Virus record (IMG/VR): IMGVR_UViG_3300022074_000082
Span: 1-47,226 of that record
Strand: one strand, 5' to 3'
Source: a virus
Length of the DNA: 47,226 bases
The position numbers and the translations under genes were made by a program. Shown piece after piece: positions 38,453 to 47,226 of this stretch (positions within the stretch are counted from its first letter, which is position 1; each line of letters opens with the position of its first letter). The notes beneath the pieces were generated by a model. The model saw only the letters and a program-made list of their open reading frames with translations, searched no databases and was not told where the DNA came from.

Positions 38453-41400
38453 AACTAGAAGAAAAGAAAGAGAGCCTAAAACGGAGACTGAAAAGGCTCT
38501 GATGGCTCAAAAGACAAAAGAAGGTTTACAGGGTTTAGCAATAGGTCCTGTAACAGGTCTTCTTGGTCTACCTTCTGATATAATAGATTTAGCAGACATG
38601 GCAAACGATGCTATAGCTAAATATGGTGCAGATACAACTATCGCACAATTCTCAAAGTTAATAAAGCCACAGTTAGATGCAGTGCAAGAAAAGTATGGTA
38701 GAGATGCTTTTGATAAAGGATTCACAGAATTAACAGGTATAAAATCTGATCCAACTAGACCTGCACAGTTTTTAGGTGAATTAGTATCTTTAGGGGGTGT
38801 AGCTAAAACAGGTGTAAAAGGTGCTAAACTAGTTGGTGAAACTATATCCGATACCTACAAAGGTGCTAAAAAGTTATTTGAAGATTCTACTCTGCCACCA
38901 CCTGATAATTTAGCAGCACAAACTGTAGGTGCAACCAAACCTGTAGATCAACTTGAGCAAACAAAAAAACTGTTAGATAAAGAAAAAGCAATAACTACAG
39001 AAGCACCTAATATTATACCACCTGACGAATTTATAAATGCTCCTAAAACAACTAGAATGAGCATGGCAGGAAATAGAACTCCTACAGGTAAGCAACAGAT
39101 TACAAAGTATAGGGAGTTAGATAAAACAAAAAAATATAATCCTGATGAACTATTTGAAATGACAGGTGTGTATAAAGGATCAGATGGTGAGTTTAGATGG
39201 GAAATAGATACTACAGATGCAGAGTTAAAAGGTCTTAATATAATAAAAAATGCAAAAGATGGAGATGCTGTAGCTCTTTCTAGTATATTAAAGTTTGACA
39301 GATTATATCAAGAATATTTTGAGCCTTTAAAAGTTAGAAAATTATTATCTAGATATAACTATAAACCTATGAAAAATGTATCTGTTGTACTACGAAAAGG
39401 GACAGATGAAGATGGAAGGGCATTAGCTGCTTACACTCCATCTAGTGATGTGATAACTTTATACACAGACAGAATATATAATGCTACACTTGATGCTGCA
39501 AATAAGGCTCAAGATTTTAAAAATATAGATAAACTATACGAGTATCAACTAGAAAGCACGTTACTTCACGAAATACAACATGCTATTCAAGGAAGAGAAG
39601 GATTTACAAGAGGTAGTGCTACACAAAATTTTATACGTTCTGGTTATGAACAAGATATAAAAACTAATAATGAATTATTGGATCAGTCTTACTTTCGGTT
39701 TTTTAATGAATTTGAATCTGAAAATGCATTAACAGGTTTATCAGGTAGAGATAGATTAGATAAAGTATCTAACTATGTTAAACTAGCATTTGAAGAAAAT
39801 CCTAACCTTAGTGATGGTGCTATAAATTCTATAATTAAAGCAGAGATTAGAAACTTAGATAGAGCAGGTGTAGGTTTATCAAGCGTAAAAAAAGAGCAAG
39901 TTCTTAGGTCTTACTTTTCAAATATTCAACGTCATTATAAAAACAAAAAAATATTAGATGATGAATATGACACTGCTTATAAAAGCTACAGAGATGTATA
40001 TGGCGAAAAAGAGGCGAATCTTGTACAAAAAAGATTTGAGGAAAGGCGTAATTTAAGAGCATTAATGTCTATGGATACAGGACAAGCAACAAAGTCTGAC
40101 ATAGAAAAAGTGCAAAAAGAAATGCGTCAAAAATCACCCCCGTCTGACATGATGGGATTGACTCGTTCAGAACGAGAAAGACAAGATGTTTTAGCAAGAA
40201 CTGACCCCATAACAGGTAAGGTTAAGCGTAAAGTATCTATAAAAAATTTAGCAAAAGGTGGAGACATGAAAAAACAAATGGACTTATTTCAAGAAGGTGG
40301 ACTCAAAGATGAAGGTGGTACAGTAGACCCTGTATCAGGAAACGATGTTCCACCGGGTTCTACACAAGAAGAAGTGAGAGATGACATACCTGCACAGTTA
40401 AGTGAAGGAGAGTTCGTGTTTCCTGCAGACGTAGTGAGATTCATAGGTCTTGAAAAGTTGATGACGTTAAGACAGGAAGCTAAAGCAGGACTCAAGCGTA
40501 TGGAAGAGATGGGTCAGATGGGTAACAGTGATGAAGCCACCTTACCTGATGACATGCCTTTTACTATAGATGACCTTGACATGGAAGACGAACAGGAGTA
40601 TAATCAAGGTGGAGTTGTACGGGCACAAGCAGGAACATTTGTAGCTCCGGGAGCAGGTATAACGACAACACCTTCTCAGTTTACAGGACAAGCATTACCA
40701 TCTGCAACGAATATACCTAATTATGTAGCACCTAACATACCACCCCCTGCACCTGCACCTCTAGGTGGGTTCAGACCTTTAACAACATCTGCACAAACAG
40801 GGCAACAGAATATGGGAACAACACCTACCTTTCAGACATTGATAGGCAGAAGACCCGGACAGTATGACGAATTTCGTGAATATGTTAACGAAGCAGGTAT
40901 GAAGCTACAGATACCATTCAAAGATGGACAACCTATATATCCAATACCTGAAGGTTATACCTTTGTAGACCCTGAAGAAGAAAAAGTGGTAGACCCTAAA
41001 GTTACAGATGTAAAACCACAAACAACTAGAGTTACAGAAGAAAGTGGCGATGATGGTGGAGATGGAAGTAAAACATCTGCAGTTGATTTAACAGGTGCTC
41101 CTCTATCTTACAAATCTATATTTGATATGGATAAACTAGATACTGCATTAAAGGACATTGCCTTTGGACAGTTGAACCTATTTGATTTAAAAGGTGCAAC
41201 TATGAGAGGTATAACAGGTAATGTAGATATTAATAATGTGACACTAGAGTTTCAAAAAGAGGTTATGGGTAAATTTAAAGATAATCTGGTGAATAAATAC
41301 GGACAAAATTTTAATTTAGCTAGTATGAATGATATTGAAAGAAATAGTTTAGCAGAATCTCTTAATAAATCATCTGACATGGTTAAAAACGTATTAACAG

Positions 41401-41936
41401 ATTCAAATGATAATCCTCTAAATACGGATGACCTTATTAGCAAAGCTAACAGAACATATGGTATGAGTGTAGTTAAAGCTAACTTAATGGCTAAAGGAAC
41501 TAATGTATTGTCAAGATCAAAGATTACACAACTAGCAAAAGATATGATGACAAAAGATATGGAGATGAAAGAGAGATCGGCTAAAGCAAGACAAGCGTTT
41601 GAAGATTATTCTGACAGTTCATCTGATTCTGGAGTTACTCAAGATTTGTCAGATGTTGTATCTGATAGAGATAAAGCACAAGCTGCTGCAGAAGCAGGAT
41701 TTAATGTTGATGAAACTTTTGGTGGTGGATCAGCACCTTCTTCTCCTAACTTTAGTAATGTATCGGATGATTCAGGAGGAAGTGAACCTGATAGTGGAGG
41801 AGGTTATGGCTCAGATGACTCTGGAACTATGGGAGGTGAAGAGGTCGCTAAAGGTTCTCTTATAACTAAACGCAAAACATCAGGTAAATTAAAGAAAAAG
41901 TATATGAAGCGAGGTGGATTAGCTTCACGTAAATAA
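38442..41936 (+). CDS. Large polyvalent-type virion protein with HExxH
   Basis: 1164 aa. The N-terminal 120 residues are hydrophobic and helical. The middle (about 200-560) includes a metallopeptidase-like helix L-L-H-E-I-Q-H-A-I-Q with H376-E-I-Q-H380, a zinc-binding pattern. Residues about 600-760 hold KGGDMKKQ, FQEGG, DIPAQLSEGEFVFPADVVRF and YNQGGVVRAQAG, a block seen in many marine phages. The C-terminus is Asp/Ser/Gly-rich and ends with KKYMKRGGLASRK. It lies between portal and scaffold. It could be a virion-borne multidomain protein that enters the cell; exact role unknown. Confidence 0.7.
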   Translation: MSVETRRKEREPKTETEKALMAQKTKEGLQGLAIGPVTGLLGLPSDIIDLADMANDAIAKYGADTTIAQFSKLIKPQLDAVQEKYGRDAFDKGFTELTGIKSDPTRPAQFLGELVSLGGVAKTGVKGAKLVGETISDTYKGAKKLFEDSTLPPPDNLAAQTVGATKPVDQLEQTKKLLDKEKAITTEAPNIIPPDEFINAPKTTRMSMAGNRTPTGKQQITKYRELDKTKKYNPDELFEMTGVYKGSDGEFRWEIDTTDAELKGLNIIKNAKDGDAVALSSILKFDRLYQEYFEPLKVRKLLSRYNYKPMKNVSVVLRKGTDEDGRALAAYTPSSDVITLYTDRIYNATLDAANKAQDFKNIDKLYEYQLESTLLHEIQHAIQGREGFTRGSATQNFIRSGYEQDIKTNNELLDQSYFRFFNEFESENALTGLSGRDRLDKVSNYVKLAFEENPNLSDGAINSIIKAEIRNLDRAGVGLSSVKKEQVLRSYFSNIQRHYKNKKILDDEYDTAYKSYRDVYGEKEANLVQKRFEERRNLRALMSMDTGQATKSDIEKVQKEMRQKSPPSDMMGLTRSERERQDVLARTDPITGKVKRKVSIKNLAKGGDMKKQMDLFQEGGLKDEGGTVDPVSGNDVPPGSTQEEVRDDIPAQLSEGEFVFPADVVRFIGLEKLMTLRQEAKAGLKRMEEMGQMGNSDEATLPDDMPFTIDDLDMEDEQEYNQGGVVRAQAGTFVAPGAGITTTPSQFTGQALPSATNIPNYVAPNIPPPAPAPLGGFRPLTTSAQTGQQNMGTTPTFQTLIGRRPGQYDEFREYVNEAGMKLQIPFKDGQPIYPIPEGYTFVDPEEEKVVDPKVTDVKPQTTRVTEESGDDGGDGSKTSAVDLTGAPLSYKSIFDMDKLDTALKDIAFGQLNLFDLKGATMRGITGNVDINNVTLEFQKEVMGKFKDNLVNKYGQNFNLASMNDIERNSLAESLNKSSDMVKNVLTDSNDNPLNTDDLISKANRTYGMSVVKANLMAKGTNVLSRSKITQLAKDMMTKDMEMKERSAKARQAFEDYSDSSSDSGVTQDLSDVVSDRDKAQAAAEAGFNVDETFGGGSAPSSPNFSNVSDDSGGSEPDSGGGYGSDDSGTMGGEEVAKGSLITKRKTSGKLKKKYMKRGGLASRK

Positions 41937-41995
41937 TCCACATACTAGCTACTTATCCCCCAACGATATGGCTACGATAACCCTAGGAGAAAACA

Positions 41996-42883
41996 ATGGC
42001 AGAACAAGCACAAGAAATGGTGGTAGATGCTACACCAAATAAAAAAGCATTTATGGAAAAGCGTTCTACTCATGAAGATAGAATTAAAAAAGATGAGCAG
42101 GAGCTTGAAGAACTAAAGAAACAAGTTGAAGGTGAAGCTGAAGAACCTGTTACAGAAGAGAAAGCAGAGGATGAGGAAAAACCGAAGAACGCTGAAGAAA
42201 GAACTTTCAAAAAGCGTTACGGAGACCTACGTAGACACTCTCAAGAAAAAGAAAGAGAGTTCCAAAAACAACTTGACGAGTTAAAAGGGCAACTAGAAAA
42301 GGCAACTAAGAAAGAGATAAAGTTACCTAAGACAGAAGCCGAGATAGAAAATTGGACAAAAGAATATCCTGATGTAGCAGGAATAGTAGAAACAATCGCT
42401 ATCAAGAAAGCAAAAGAACAATCTGATGCTTTAGAAAAAAGAATCAAAGAGATTGATGAATTAAATGCAAGAACTACAAAGGAACGTGCAGAAGTAGAAT
42501 TACTGAAGATACATCCTGATTTTGCAGATATAAGAGATAGTGATGACTTTCACGAATGGGCAGACGAACAACCGAAATGGGTACAAGAGGCACTTTATGA
42601 AAACGACAACGATGCAAGATCAGCAGCTAGAGCTATTGATCTATATAAATCAGATAGAGGCATTGGCAAGAAAGACACGAAAAAGAGTAGTAAGAGTGCT
42701 GCTTCGGAAGTTAAAGCAAAAAATACTAGGTCTGTTCCTGATCCTGAAGGAAACACCAATAAGATTTTAGAGTCGGAAGTACAGAGAATGTCTGCAGATG
42801 AATACGAAAAGAATGCAGATACAATCATGGAATCTATCCGATCAGGTAATTTTGTCTACGATGTATCTGGTTCTGCTAGATAA
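41996..42883 (+). CDS. Scaffolding protein
   Basis: 295 aa, highly charged and mostly helical. The first 100 residues are Glu/Lys-rich, with a coiled coil about 60-110. The second part has KEYPDVAGIVETIAIKKAKEQ and HPDFADIRDSDDFHEWADEQ, typical of phage scaffold proteins directly before the capsid gene. It would shape the procapsid and then leave. AGGAG lies upstream of the ATG. Confidence 0.85.
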   Translation: MAEQAQEMVVDATPNKKAFMEKRSTHEDRIKKDEQELEELKKQVEGEAEEPVTEEKAEDEEKPKNAEERTFKKRYGDLRRHSQEKEREFQKQLDELKGQLEKATKKEIKLPKTEAEIENWTKEYPDVAGIVETIAIKKAKEQSDALEKRIKEIDELNARTTKERAEVELLKIHPDFADIRDSDDFHEWADEQPKWVQEALYENDNDARSAARAIDLYKSDRGIGKKDTKKSSKSAASEVKAKNTRSVPDPEGNTNKILESEVQRMSADEYEKNADTIMESIRSGNFVYDVSGSAR

Positions 42884-43105
42884 TTAGTTGACAAAGTGTT
42901 ATTTATAGGTATAACTATAGGTAACTAAAAATGTGACCTCTCCACGTGGACAACTCACATACTATACTACACTTGAAAGCCTACCTGATGGTATGAGCCT
43001 ATGTTTAAGTAGCTATTAAGCATACACCTCACAACTATTAGCCGATGACGAGTAAAACTGTCGTATACTTTATGTATACATTTGTTTATTTCAATGGAGA
43101 TAAAA
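42884..43105 (+). promoter_or_regulatory. Capsid gene promoter and long leader
   Basis: The 222-bp gap has TTGACA (42888-42893), a 16-bp spacer and TATAAC (42910-42915), giving a leader of about 185 nt. The leader holds CCACGTGG and a small hairpin GTATAC-TTTAT-GTATAC (43063-43079), 17 bp before the ribosome site (GGAGA, about 43096). No other gene is seen. High capsid expression is the likely purpose. Confidence 0.6.
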
Positions 43106-44179
43106 ATGGCATTTAAAACTGCAGCAGGTTATGGTAATCTGCCTAATGGTAATTTCTCCCCAGTTATTTACTCTAAGCAGGTTCAGTTAGCCTTCAGAAA
43201 AACTTCCGTTGTTGAAAATATCACTAACTCCGATTATTTTGGAGAGATATCCAACATGGGTGATTCTGTAAAAATTATCAAAGAGCCAGAGATCACTGTC
43301 AAGGAATATGCTAGAGGTGCAAACGTACAACCTCAAGACCTTGATGATGAGGACTTCACATTGACTATTGACAAAGCGAATTACTTTGCTTTCAAGATAG
43401 ACGATATTGAAGAGGCTCACAGTCACGTAAACTTCTCTCAACTAGCAAGTGACAGAGCAGGTTACAGACTTAAAGACAACTATGACCAAGACGTTCTTGG
43501 TTACCTATCAGGATTTGCACAAGCATCTAACAATGCTGTAGCAAGTTCAGCTAACGCAACAGTTAATGGAACTAAAGCAGTGTCAACTGCAGGTTCAGAC
43601 GAATTGTTGACAAGCATGAAGCTAAGAAAAGATAGCTTTGGTAACATCACTACTTCTAGTGCTGGTGACCACTCTATCCCAATAGCTCCAAGACTAGGTG
43701 GTGCAACTGCACAAGCAACTGCTACAGCTACTCCTTTACAGGTTATAGCTAGAATGGGCAGATTGTTAGATACACAGTTTGTAGACACTGATGGTAGATG
43801 GCTTGTTCTACACCCAACTTTTATTGAAGTTCTAAAGGATGAAGATTCACGTCTTCTAAATGGTGACTTCGGTGAGTCAGGTGCATTAAGAGCAGGTTTA
43901 TCTGTTGGAAAGATACATGGCTTTGACGTGTATATGTCCAATAACTTACCTTCAGTCGGTACAGGTCCGGGAACATCTGGAACTGCTAACCAAAATACAA
44001 ACTTTGGTGTTATCGTTGCAGGACATAGTTCAGCAGTAGCTACTGCCGAGCAAATCAACAAGACAGAGACTTATAGAGACCCTGATTCTTTTGCTGATAT
44101 TGTTCGTGGTATGCATATGTATGGTAGAAAGATTCTTCGCCCTGAAGCAATCGTTACTGCCAAGTATAACGTAGGGTAA
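43106..44179 (+). CDS. Major capsid protein
   Basis: 357 aa from ATG 43106 (GGAGATAAAA upstream; an upstream ATG at 43094 has no ribosome site). The start MAFKTAAGYGNLPNGNFSP, the E-loop-like charged section and DADGRWLVLHP-type middle, with TETYRDPDSFADIVRGMHMYGRKIL at the end split over two motifs, resemble HK97-fold capsid proteins of marine podoviruses. It follows scaffold with its own promoter and is followed by a probable decoration protein. Confidence 0.9.
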   Translation: MAFKTAAGYGNLPNGNFSPVIYSKQVQLAFRKTSVVENITNSDYFGEISNMGDSVKIIKEPEITVKEYARGANVQPQDLDDEDFTLTIDKANYFAFKIDDIEEAHSHVNFSQLASDRAGYRLKDNYDQDVLGYLSGFAQASNNAVASSANATVNGTKAVSTAGSDELLTSMKLRKDSFGNITTSSAGDHSIPIAPRLGGATAQATATATPLQVIARMGRLLDTQFVDTDGRWLVLHPTFIEVLKDEDSRLLNGDFGESGALRAGLSVGKIHGFDVYMSNNLPSVGTGPGTSGTANQNTNFGVIVAGHSSAVATAEQINKTETYRDPDSFADIVRGMHMYGRKILRPEAIVTAKYNVG

Positions 44180-44190
44180 GGGAGGTATAA

Positions 44191-44718
44191 ATGGCAACTT
44201 ATGATTTAACTTCTAAAGATACAACTGGTGTAGAATCAGATGTAATCGCAGCATACCCTTCGGCTAAGAATACTAACGTAGTTAAAACTTTAGAAACTTA
44301 CGTTGACTTTGATGCCTTAATTGCAGGTGGTTTAACATTTGCAGATGGTGACATTCTACAAGCTCTTGAAATACAGGCAGGTAGTTTAATCCTTAACGCA
44401 GGTGTTGAAGTAATGAAAGTTACTAACTCAGGTGTAACTATTGACGTTGACTTTGCAGCAGGTGATGACATCATTGATGGTGGTGACACTACTTCTGCTG
44501 GTTACTTAGCAAAAGGTACTAATGGTCAAACTAACATTATAGGTACAGGCTCTGCTCCTACCTATACTCAATTTATCGGAACTACCGATACTATTGATGT
44601 CAAGTTAGTTGCGGCAGCTACAGCAGGTAGAATTAGAGTCTATGCTACAATCATTGATTGTAATGGGCATGGATTACTAGACAAGCCTGATGAAGTTGAT
44701 AGAGACCAATTAGCTTAA
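44191..44718 (+). CDS. Probable head decoration or capsid-associated protein
   Basis: 175 aa, GGAGG-like ribosome site. Beta-rich and acidic with many Gly, Thr and Asp (GVTIDVDFAAGDDIIDGGD; TAGRIRVYATIIDCNG). Placed directly after the capsid gene and of typical decoration-protein size. The family is not certain. Confidence 0.65.
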   Translation: MATYDLTSKDTTGVESDVIAAYPSAKNTNVVKTLETYVDFDALIAGGLTFADGDILQALEIQAGSLILNAGVEVMKVTNSGVTIDVDFAAGDDIIDGGDTTSAGYLAKGTNGQTNIIGTGSAPTYTQFIGTTDTIDVKLVAAATAGRIRVYATIIDCNGHGLLDKPDEVDRDQLA

Positions 44719-44725
44719 TTTTTCT

Positions 44726-44751
44726 AGGGGAGCAGGGTAACTTGCTCTCCT
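44726..44751 (+). other. Stem-loop between capsid-associated and adaptor genes
   Basis: AGGGGAGCA pairs with TGCTCTCCT (nine pairs, one G-U) around an 8-nt loop. There is no T tract after it, so it is not a classical terminator. It may act in mRNA stability or attenuation to set capsid over tail levels. Confidence 0.5.
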
Positions 44752-44769
44752 ACACTTATAGGAATTATA

Positions 44770-45711
44770 ATGTCAGGAACATTTCTCTCACTTACAAATA
44801 CAACTTTGGCTAGATTAAATGAAGTGCAATTAACTTCATCTAACTTTACTAGTGCTAGGGGAATACAAATTCAGGCACAAAATGCAGTAAATGACTCTGT
44901 AAGATACATAAATCAAAGAGAGTTTAATTATCCATTTAATCATGCTACAGAAACAAAAACACTAACTGCAGGTGTTGTTAGATATAGCATACCGACATCT
45001 GCTAAGACTGTAGACTACAATACATTTAGAATCGTCAAAGATAGTGATTTAGGTAACTCAGGATATAGATTATCACAATTAGACTACAACGAATACATAA
45101 ATTCTGTTAGCGATCAAGAAGATGAAATTCAGACAACAACAACTAGCACAACACACACAGACAGTGTAACAACAATAACAGTGACTAGTACAACAGGGTT
45201 TGACTCTGCAGGTACACTGCACATAGGCAATGAAGAAATTACATACACTGCTATAGGCAGTAGCACAACATTCACAGGATGTACAAGAGGTGCAGGTGGC
45301 ACTACGGCAGCTTCTATAGCTAGTGGTGTAACAGTAGCACAGTTTGACCAAGGGGGTGTTCCTGAACACGTAATTAGAACACCTGATAACAATTACTTAT
45401 TGTACCCTTTCCCCAACAGATCATATGCTGTAAAGTTTGATCATTTTACTTTTCCATCAGACATGTCTGCTCATGACGATACAACAAGTATACCTGAAAG
45501 ATTTGATGCTATTATTGTAGACGGAGCAACTGCTTTTGTTTATCAGTATAGAGGTGAAACAACACAATATCAATTAAACTTTCAAAGATTTGAACAGGGT
45601 ATAAAAAACATACAAACATTACTAGTAAATAAATATCAATATGTTCGTTCTACATACATACCTAGAGCAGGAACTTATGGAGCAAATACGTTAAATGCAA
45701 GGCTTAACTAA
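44770..45711 (+). CDS. Tail adaptor (tail tubular protein A-like) with inserted domain
   Basis: 313 aa. The helical start (LARLNEVQLTSSNF) and RYINQREFNYPFNH, together with the end (FDAIIVDGATAFVYQYRGE; FQRFEQGIKNI), match T7 gp11-like adaptor proteins that attach to the portal. Residues about 119-190 form a Thr/Ser-rich beta insertion with IGNEEITYTAIG and FTGCTRGAGGTTAA, a sequence type found in several phage tail proteins. The insertion separates two adaptor halves. Confidence 0.8.
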   Translation: MSGTFLSLTNTTLARLNEVQLTSSNFTSARGIQIQAQNAVNDSVRYINQREFNYPFNHATETKTLTAGVVRYSIPTSAKTVDYNTFRIVKDSDLGNSGYRLSQLDYNEYINSVSDQEDEIQTTTTSTTHTDSVTTITVTSTTGFDSAGTLHIGNEEITYTAIGSSTTFTGCTRGAGGTTAASIASGVTVAQFDQGGVPEHVIRTPDNNYLLYPFPNRSYAVKFDHFTFPSDMSAHDDTTSIPERFDAIIVDGATAFVYQYRGETTQYQLNFQRFEQGIKNIQTLLVNKYQYVRSTYIPRAGTYGANTLNARLN

Positions 45712-47225
45712 TGGCAGATTTATCACAGACAACTGCCTTACCTTTTAACTGTGAAGGTGGTTTAATATTAAATAAATCTACCTTTATGATGCAACCGGGA
45801 GAAGCATTAGAGTTAGAAAACTTTGAGCCTGACATTGAGGGTGGCTACAGAAGAATAAATGGTTTCTCTAAATATGTAACAGCAGTTGTGCCACAGACTG
45901 CTTCTGCTTCAGAGAAAGTTTTAATGGTAGCTACTTTTGGTAGTAAAGTATTAGCAGCTAGAGGGACTAGTATATATAGTGCTAACCCCGGAGGATCATC
46001 TTGGACTAGCATTGATAGTGGTAGAACAGGTGCATTAAAGTATAGATTTGAAAGATTTAACTTTGATGGCACAGATAAAATAGTCGTAGTAGATGGTGTA
46101 AATGCACCAACAGTATTTAACTCAAGCCTATCTGCGACAGATATAAGTGAAAGCTCAGTAGCAGGTTCTAAGTTTGTTGTATCGTTTAAAAACCATATGT
46201 TTTATGCAGGTAAATCAACCACTAAGCAAGAAGTAATATTTAGTCAACCTTTTGATGAAGATGCCTTTAGCAGTGGTTCAGGTGCAGGTAGTTTTAAAGT
46301 TGACGATGAAATAACAGGACTTAAAGTATTCCGTGAAGATTTATTTGTATTTTGTGAAACTAGAATATTTAAACTGTCAGGTAGCTCAAGTTCAAACTTT
46401 GCAGTTACAGATGTAACAAGAGATATAGGGTGTATAAATGGTGACACTATTCAAGAATTTGCAGGTGATCTTATATTCCTTGGTCCTGATGGGTTGCGTA
46501 CCATCGCAGGTACAGCTAGAATCGGTGACGTGGAGTTGGGTACTATAAGCTCTAATGTGCAGTCCATATTTAATGACAATATAGCTAGTGCGTCAGAATT
46601 TGATAGCATAGTAATACCTGATAAAACACAGTATAGAATATTCTTTACTAAAGCTAACACAGATGAAACTTTAACAAAAGGGATTATATGTGTTATGCGA
46701 GGACAAAGATTTGAGTTTGCAGAAATACGTGGTATTAAACCTGCAAGTACAGACCACTTTGTATCAGAAGGTAATGTTATAGTTTTACATGGTGCATATT
46801 CTAATGGTTATATATATAGACAAGAATCAGGCAACGACTTTGATGGAACAGTTATATCAGGAAAATATAGAAGTCCTGATTTAACTTTTAATGATCCCGG
46901 AATAAGAAAGCATATGCAAAGGGTTATTGTGAATTATAAACCTGAAGCAGCCATAGATGCAGATTTATTTGTAAGATACGATTATGAGGCAGCTTCATCT
47001 GCAAGACCTGCAGCGTATCCCTTAGATTCAGGAGACATTGTTGCTGTATATGGTACTGCAGTTTATGGTGTACCTACATATGGTGGTGCTTCACAACCAC
47101 TAGTTAGACAGGCAGTAGAAGGTTCAGGATTTGCTGTAGCATTAAGAGTGAATGATGGTGGTTCAACTGCACCATATTCACTTAAAGGATTTCAGTTAGA
47201 ATATCAGTTAGGAGCTAGACGATAA
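45711..47225 (+). CDS. Tail nozzle (tail tubular protein B-like)
   Basis: 504 aa, beta-rich. The start NCEGGLILNKSTFMMQPGEA with LENFEPDIEGGYRRINGFSK, repeated VxVVDGxNxPxVF and blade-like strands fit the beta-propeller nozzle of podovirus tails. The start overlaps the adaptor stop (TAATG). Continuing across the right edge into the left-edge genes, it would precede the internal virion proteins, as in T7-like phages. Confidence 0.75.
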   Translation: MADLSQTTALPFNCEGGLILNKSTFMMQPGEALELENFEPDIEGGYRRINGFSKYVTAVVPQTASASEKVLMVATFGSKVLAARGTSIYSANPGGSSWTSIDSGRTGALKYRFERFNFDGTDKIVVVDGVNAPTVFNSSLSATDISESSVAGSKFVVSFKNHMFYAGKSTTKQEVIFSQPFDEDAFSSGSGAGSFKVDDEITGLKVFREDLFVFCETRIFKLSGSSSSNFAVTDVTRDIGCINGDTIQEFAGDLIFLGPDGLRTIAGTARIGDVELGTISSNVQSIFNDNIASASEFDSIVIPDKTQYRIFFTKANTDETLTKGIICVMRGQRFEFAEIRGIKPASTDHFVSEGNVIVLHGAYSNGYIYRQESGNDFDGTVISGKYRSPDLTFNDPGIRKHMQRVIVNYKPEAAIDADLFVRYDYEAASSARPAAYPLDSGDIVAVYGTAVYGVPTYGGASQPLVRQAVEGSGFAVALRVNDGGSTAPYSLKGFQLEYQLGARR

Positions 47226-47226
47226 A

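Noticed and set aside
42940-43060. Possible hammerhead-like core in the capsid leader (CTGATGG, CCGATGAC, GAAA)
   Set aside because: The conserved CUGAUGA and GAAA core cannot be arranged with three stems.
1-47226. tRNA genes, CRISPR arrays, insertion sequences
   Set aside because: No tRNA T-arm or acceptor patterns, no spaced direct repeats of CRISPR type and no transposase were found by reading both strands. The 15-mer copies are unevenly spaced and lie between genes, so they are not a CRISPR.

Overview
This 47,226-bp, AT-rich window looks like the genome, or nearly all of it, of a marine tailed phage with a podovirus-type virion. The closest type I recognise is the HMO-2011-like group, whose founder infects a SAR116 alphaproteobacterium. 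The main reason is a family A DNA polymerase with a DnaJ-type CxxCxGxG zinc finger inserted between its exonuclease and polymerase domains, a hallmark of that group. Other support comes from the split primase and helicase, a T7-type endonuclease I, an endonuclease VII, a tyrosine integrase and a large portal with adaptor and nozzle genes. I see no phage RNA polymerase, which fits the many host-type sigma-70 promoters. Assignment to an alphaproteobacterial host is inference.

Layout. Bases 1-8185 (+) carry a very large internal virion protein, another large virion-type protein and smaller partners. Bases 8171-27983 (-) form one long leftward block of early and replication genes. In order of transcription (right to left) it holds an unknown first gene with its own terminator, about 20 small accessory and membrane proteins, a cytosine methyltransferase, a DUF932 protein, integrase, primase, helicase, endonuclease VII, DNA polymerase, a putative ssDNA-binding protein, a RecB-like nuclease, endonuclease I, a DUF3310 protein, class II ribonucleotide reductase and MazG. 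Bases 27984-28675 are a non-coding divergent control region. Bases 28676-47225 (+) hold small basic 'marine phage' proteins, a holin, a NifU-like protein, lysozyme, terminase, portal, scaffold, capsid, adaptor and nozzle. Late genes run off the right edge and resume at the left edge on the same strand, so the window is plausibly a circular genome opened within the late operon.

The most interesting signals are regulatory. First, a 15-bp near-palindrome, GTCCCAACTTGGGAC, occurs 13 times between 18.5 and 28.3 kb, always in the same orientation relative to leftward transcription, with a 14th inverted copy in the reductase gene. Apart from three in-frame copies that encode SQVGT, it sits in nearly every intergenic gap of this otherwise gapless block, often just 5' of a ribosome binding site or beside a promoter. 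This resembles the stoperator arrays of temperate mycobacteriophages. Second, the control region contains a perfect 16-bp parS-type palindrome, TGTTTCACGTGAAACA, the binding site of chromosomal ParB, yet I see no parA or parB. Together with the integrase these suggest a temperate or pseudo-lysogenic life style that uses a repressor or terminator network and possibly the host ParB.

All calls come from reading translations and motifs by eye. No database search or structure prediction was run.
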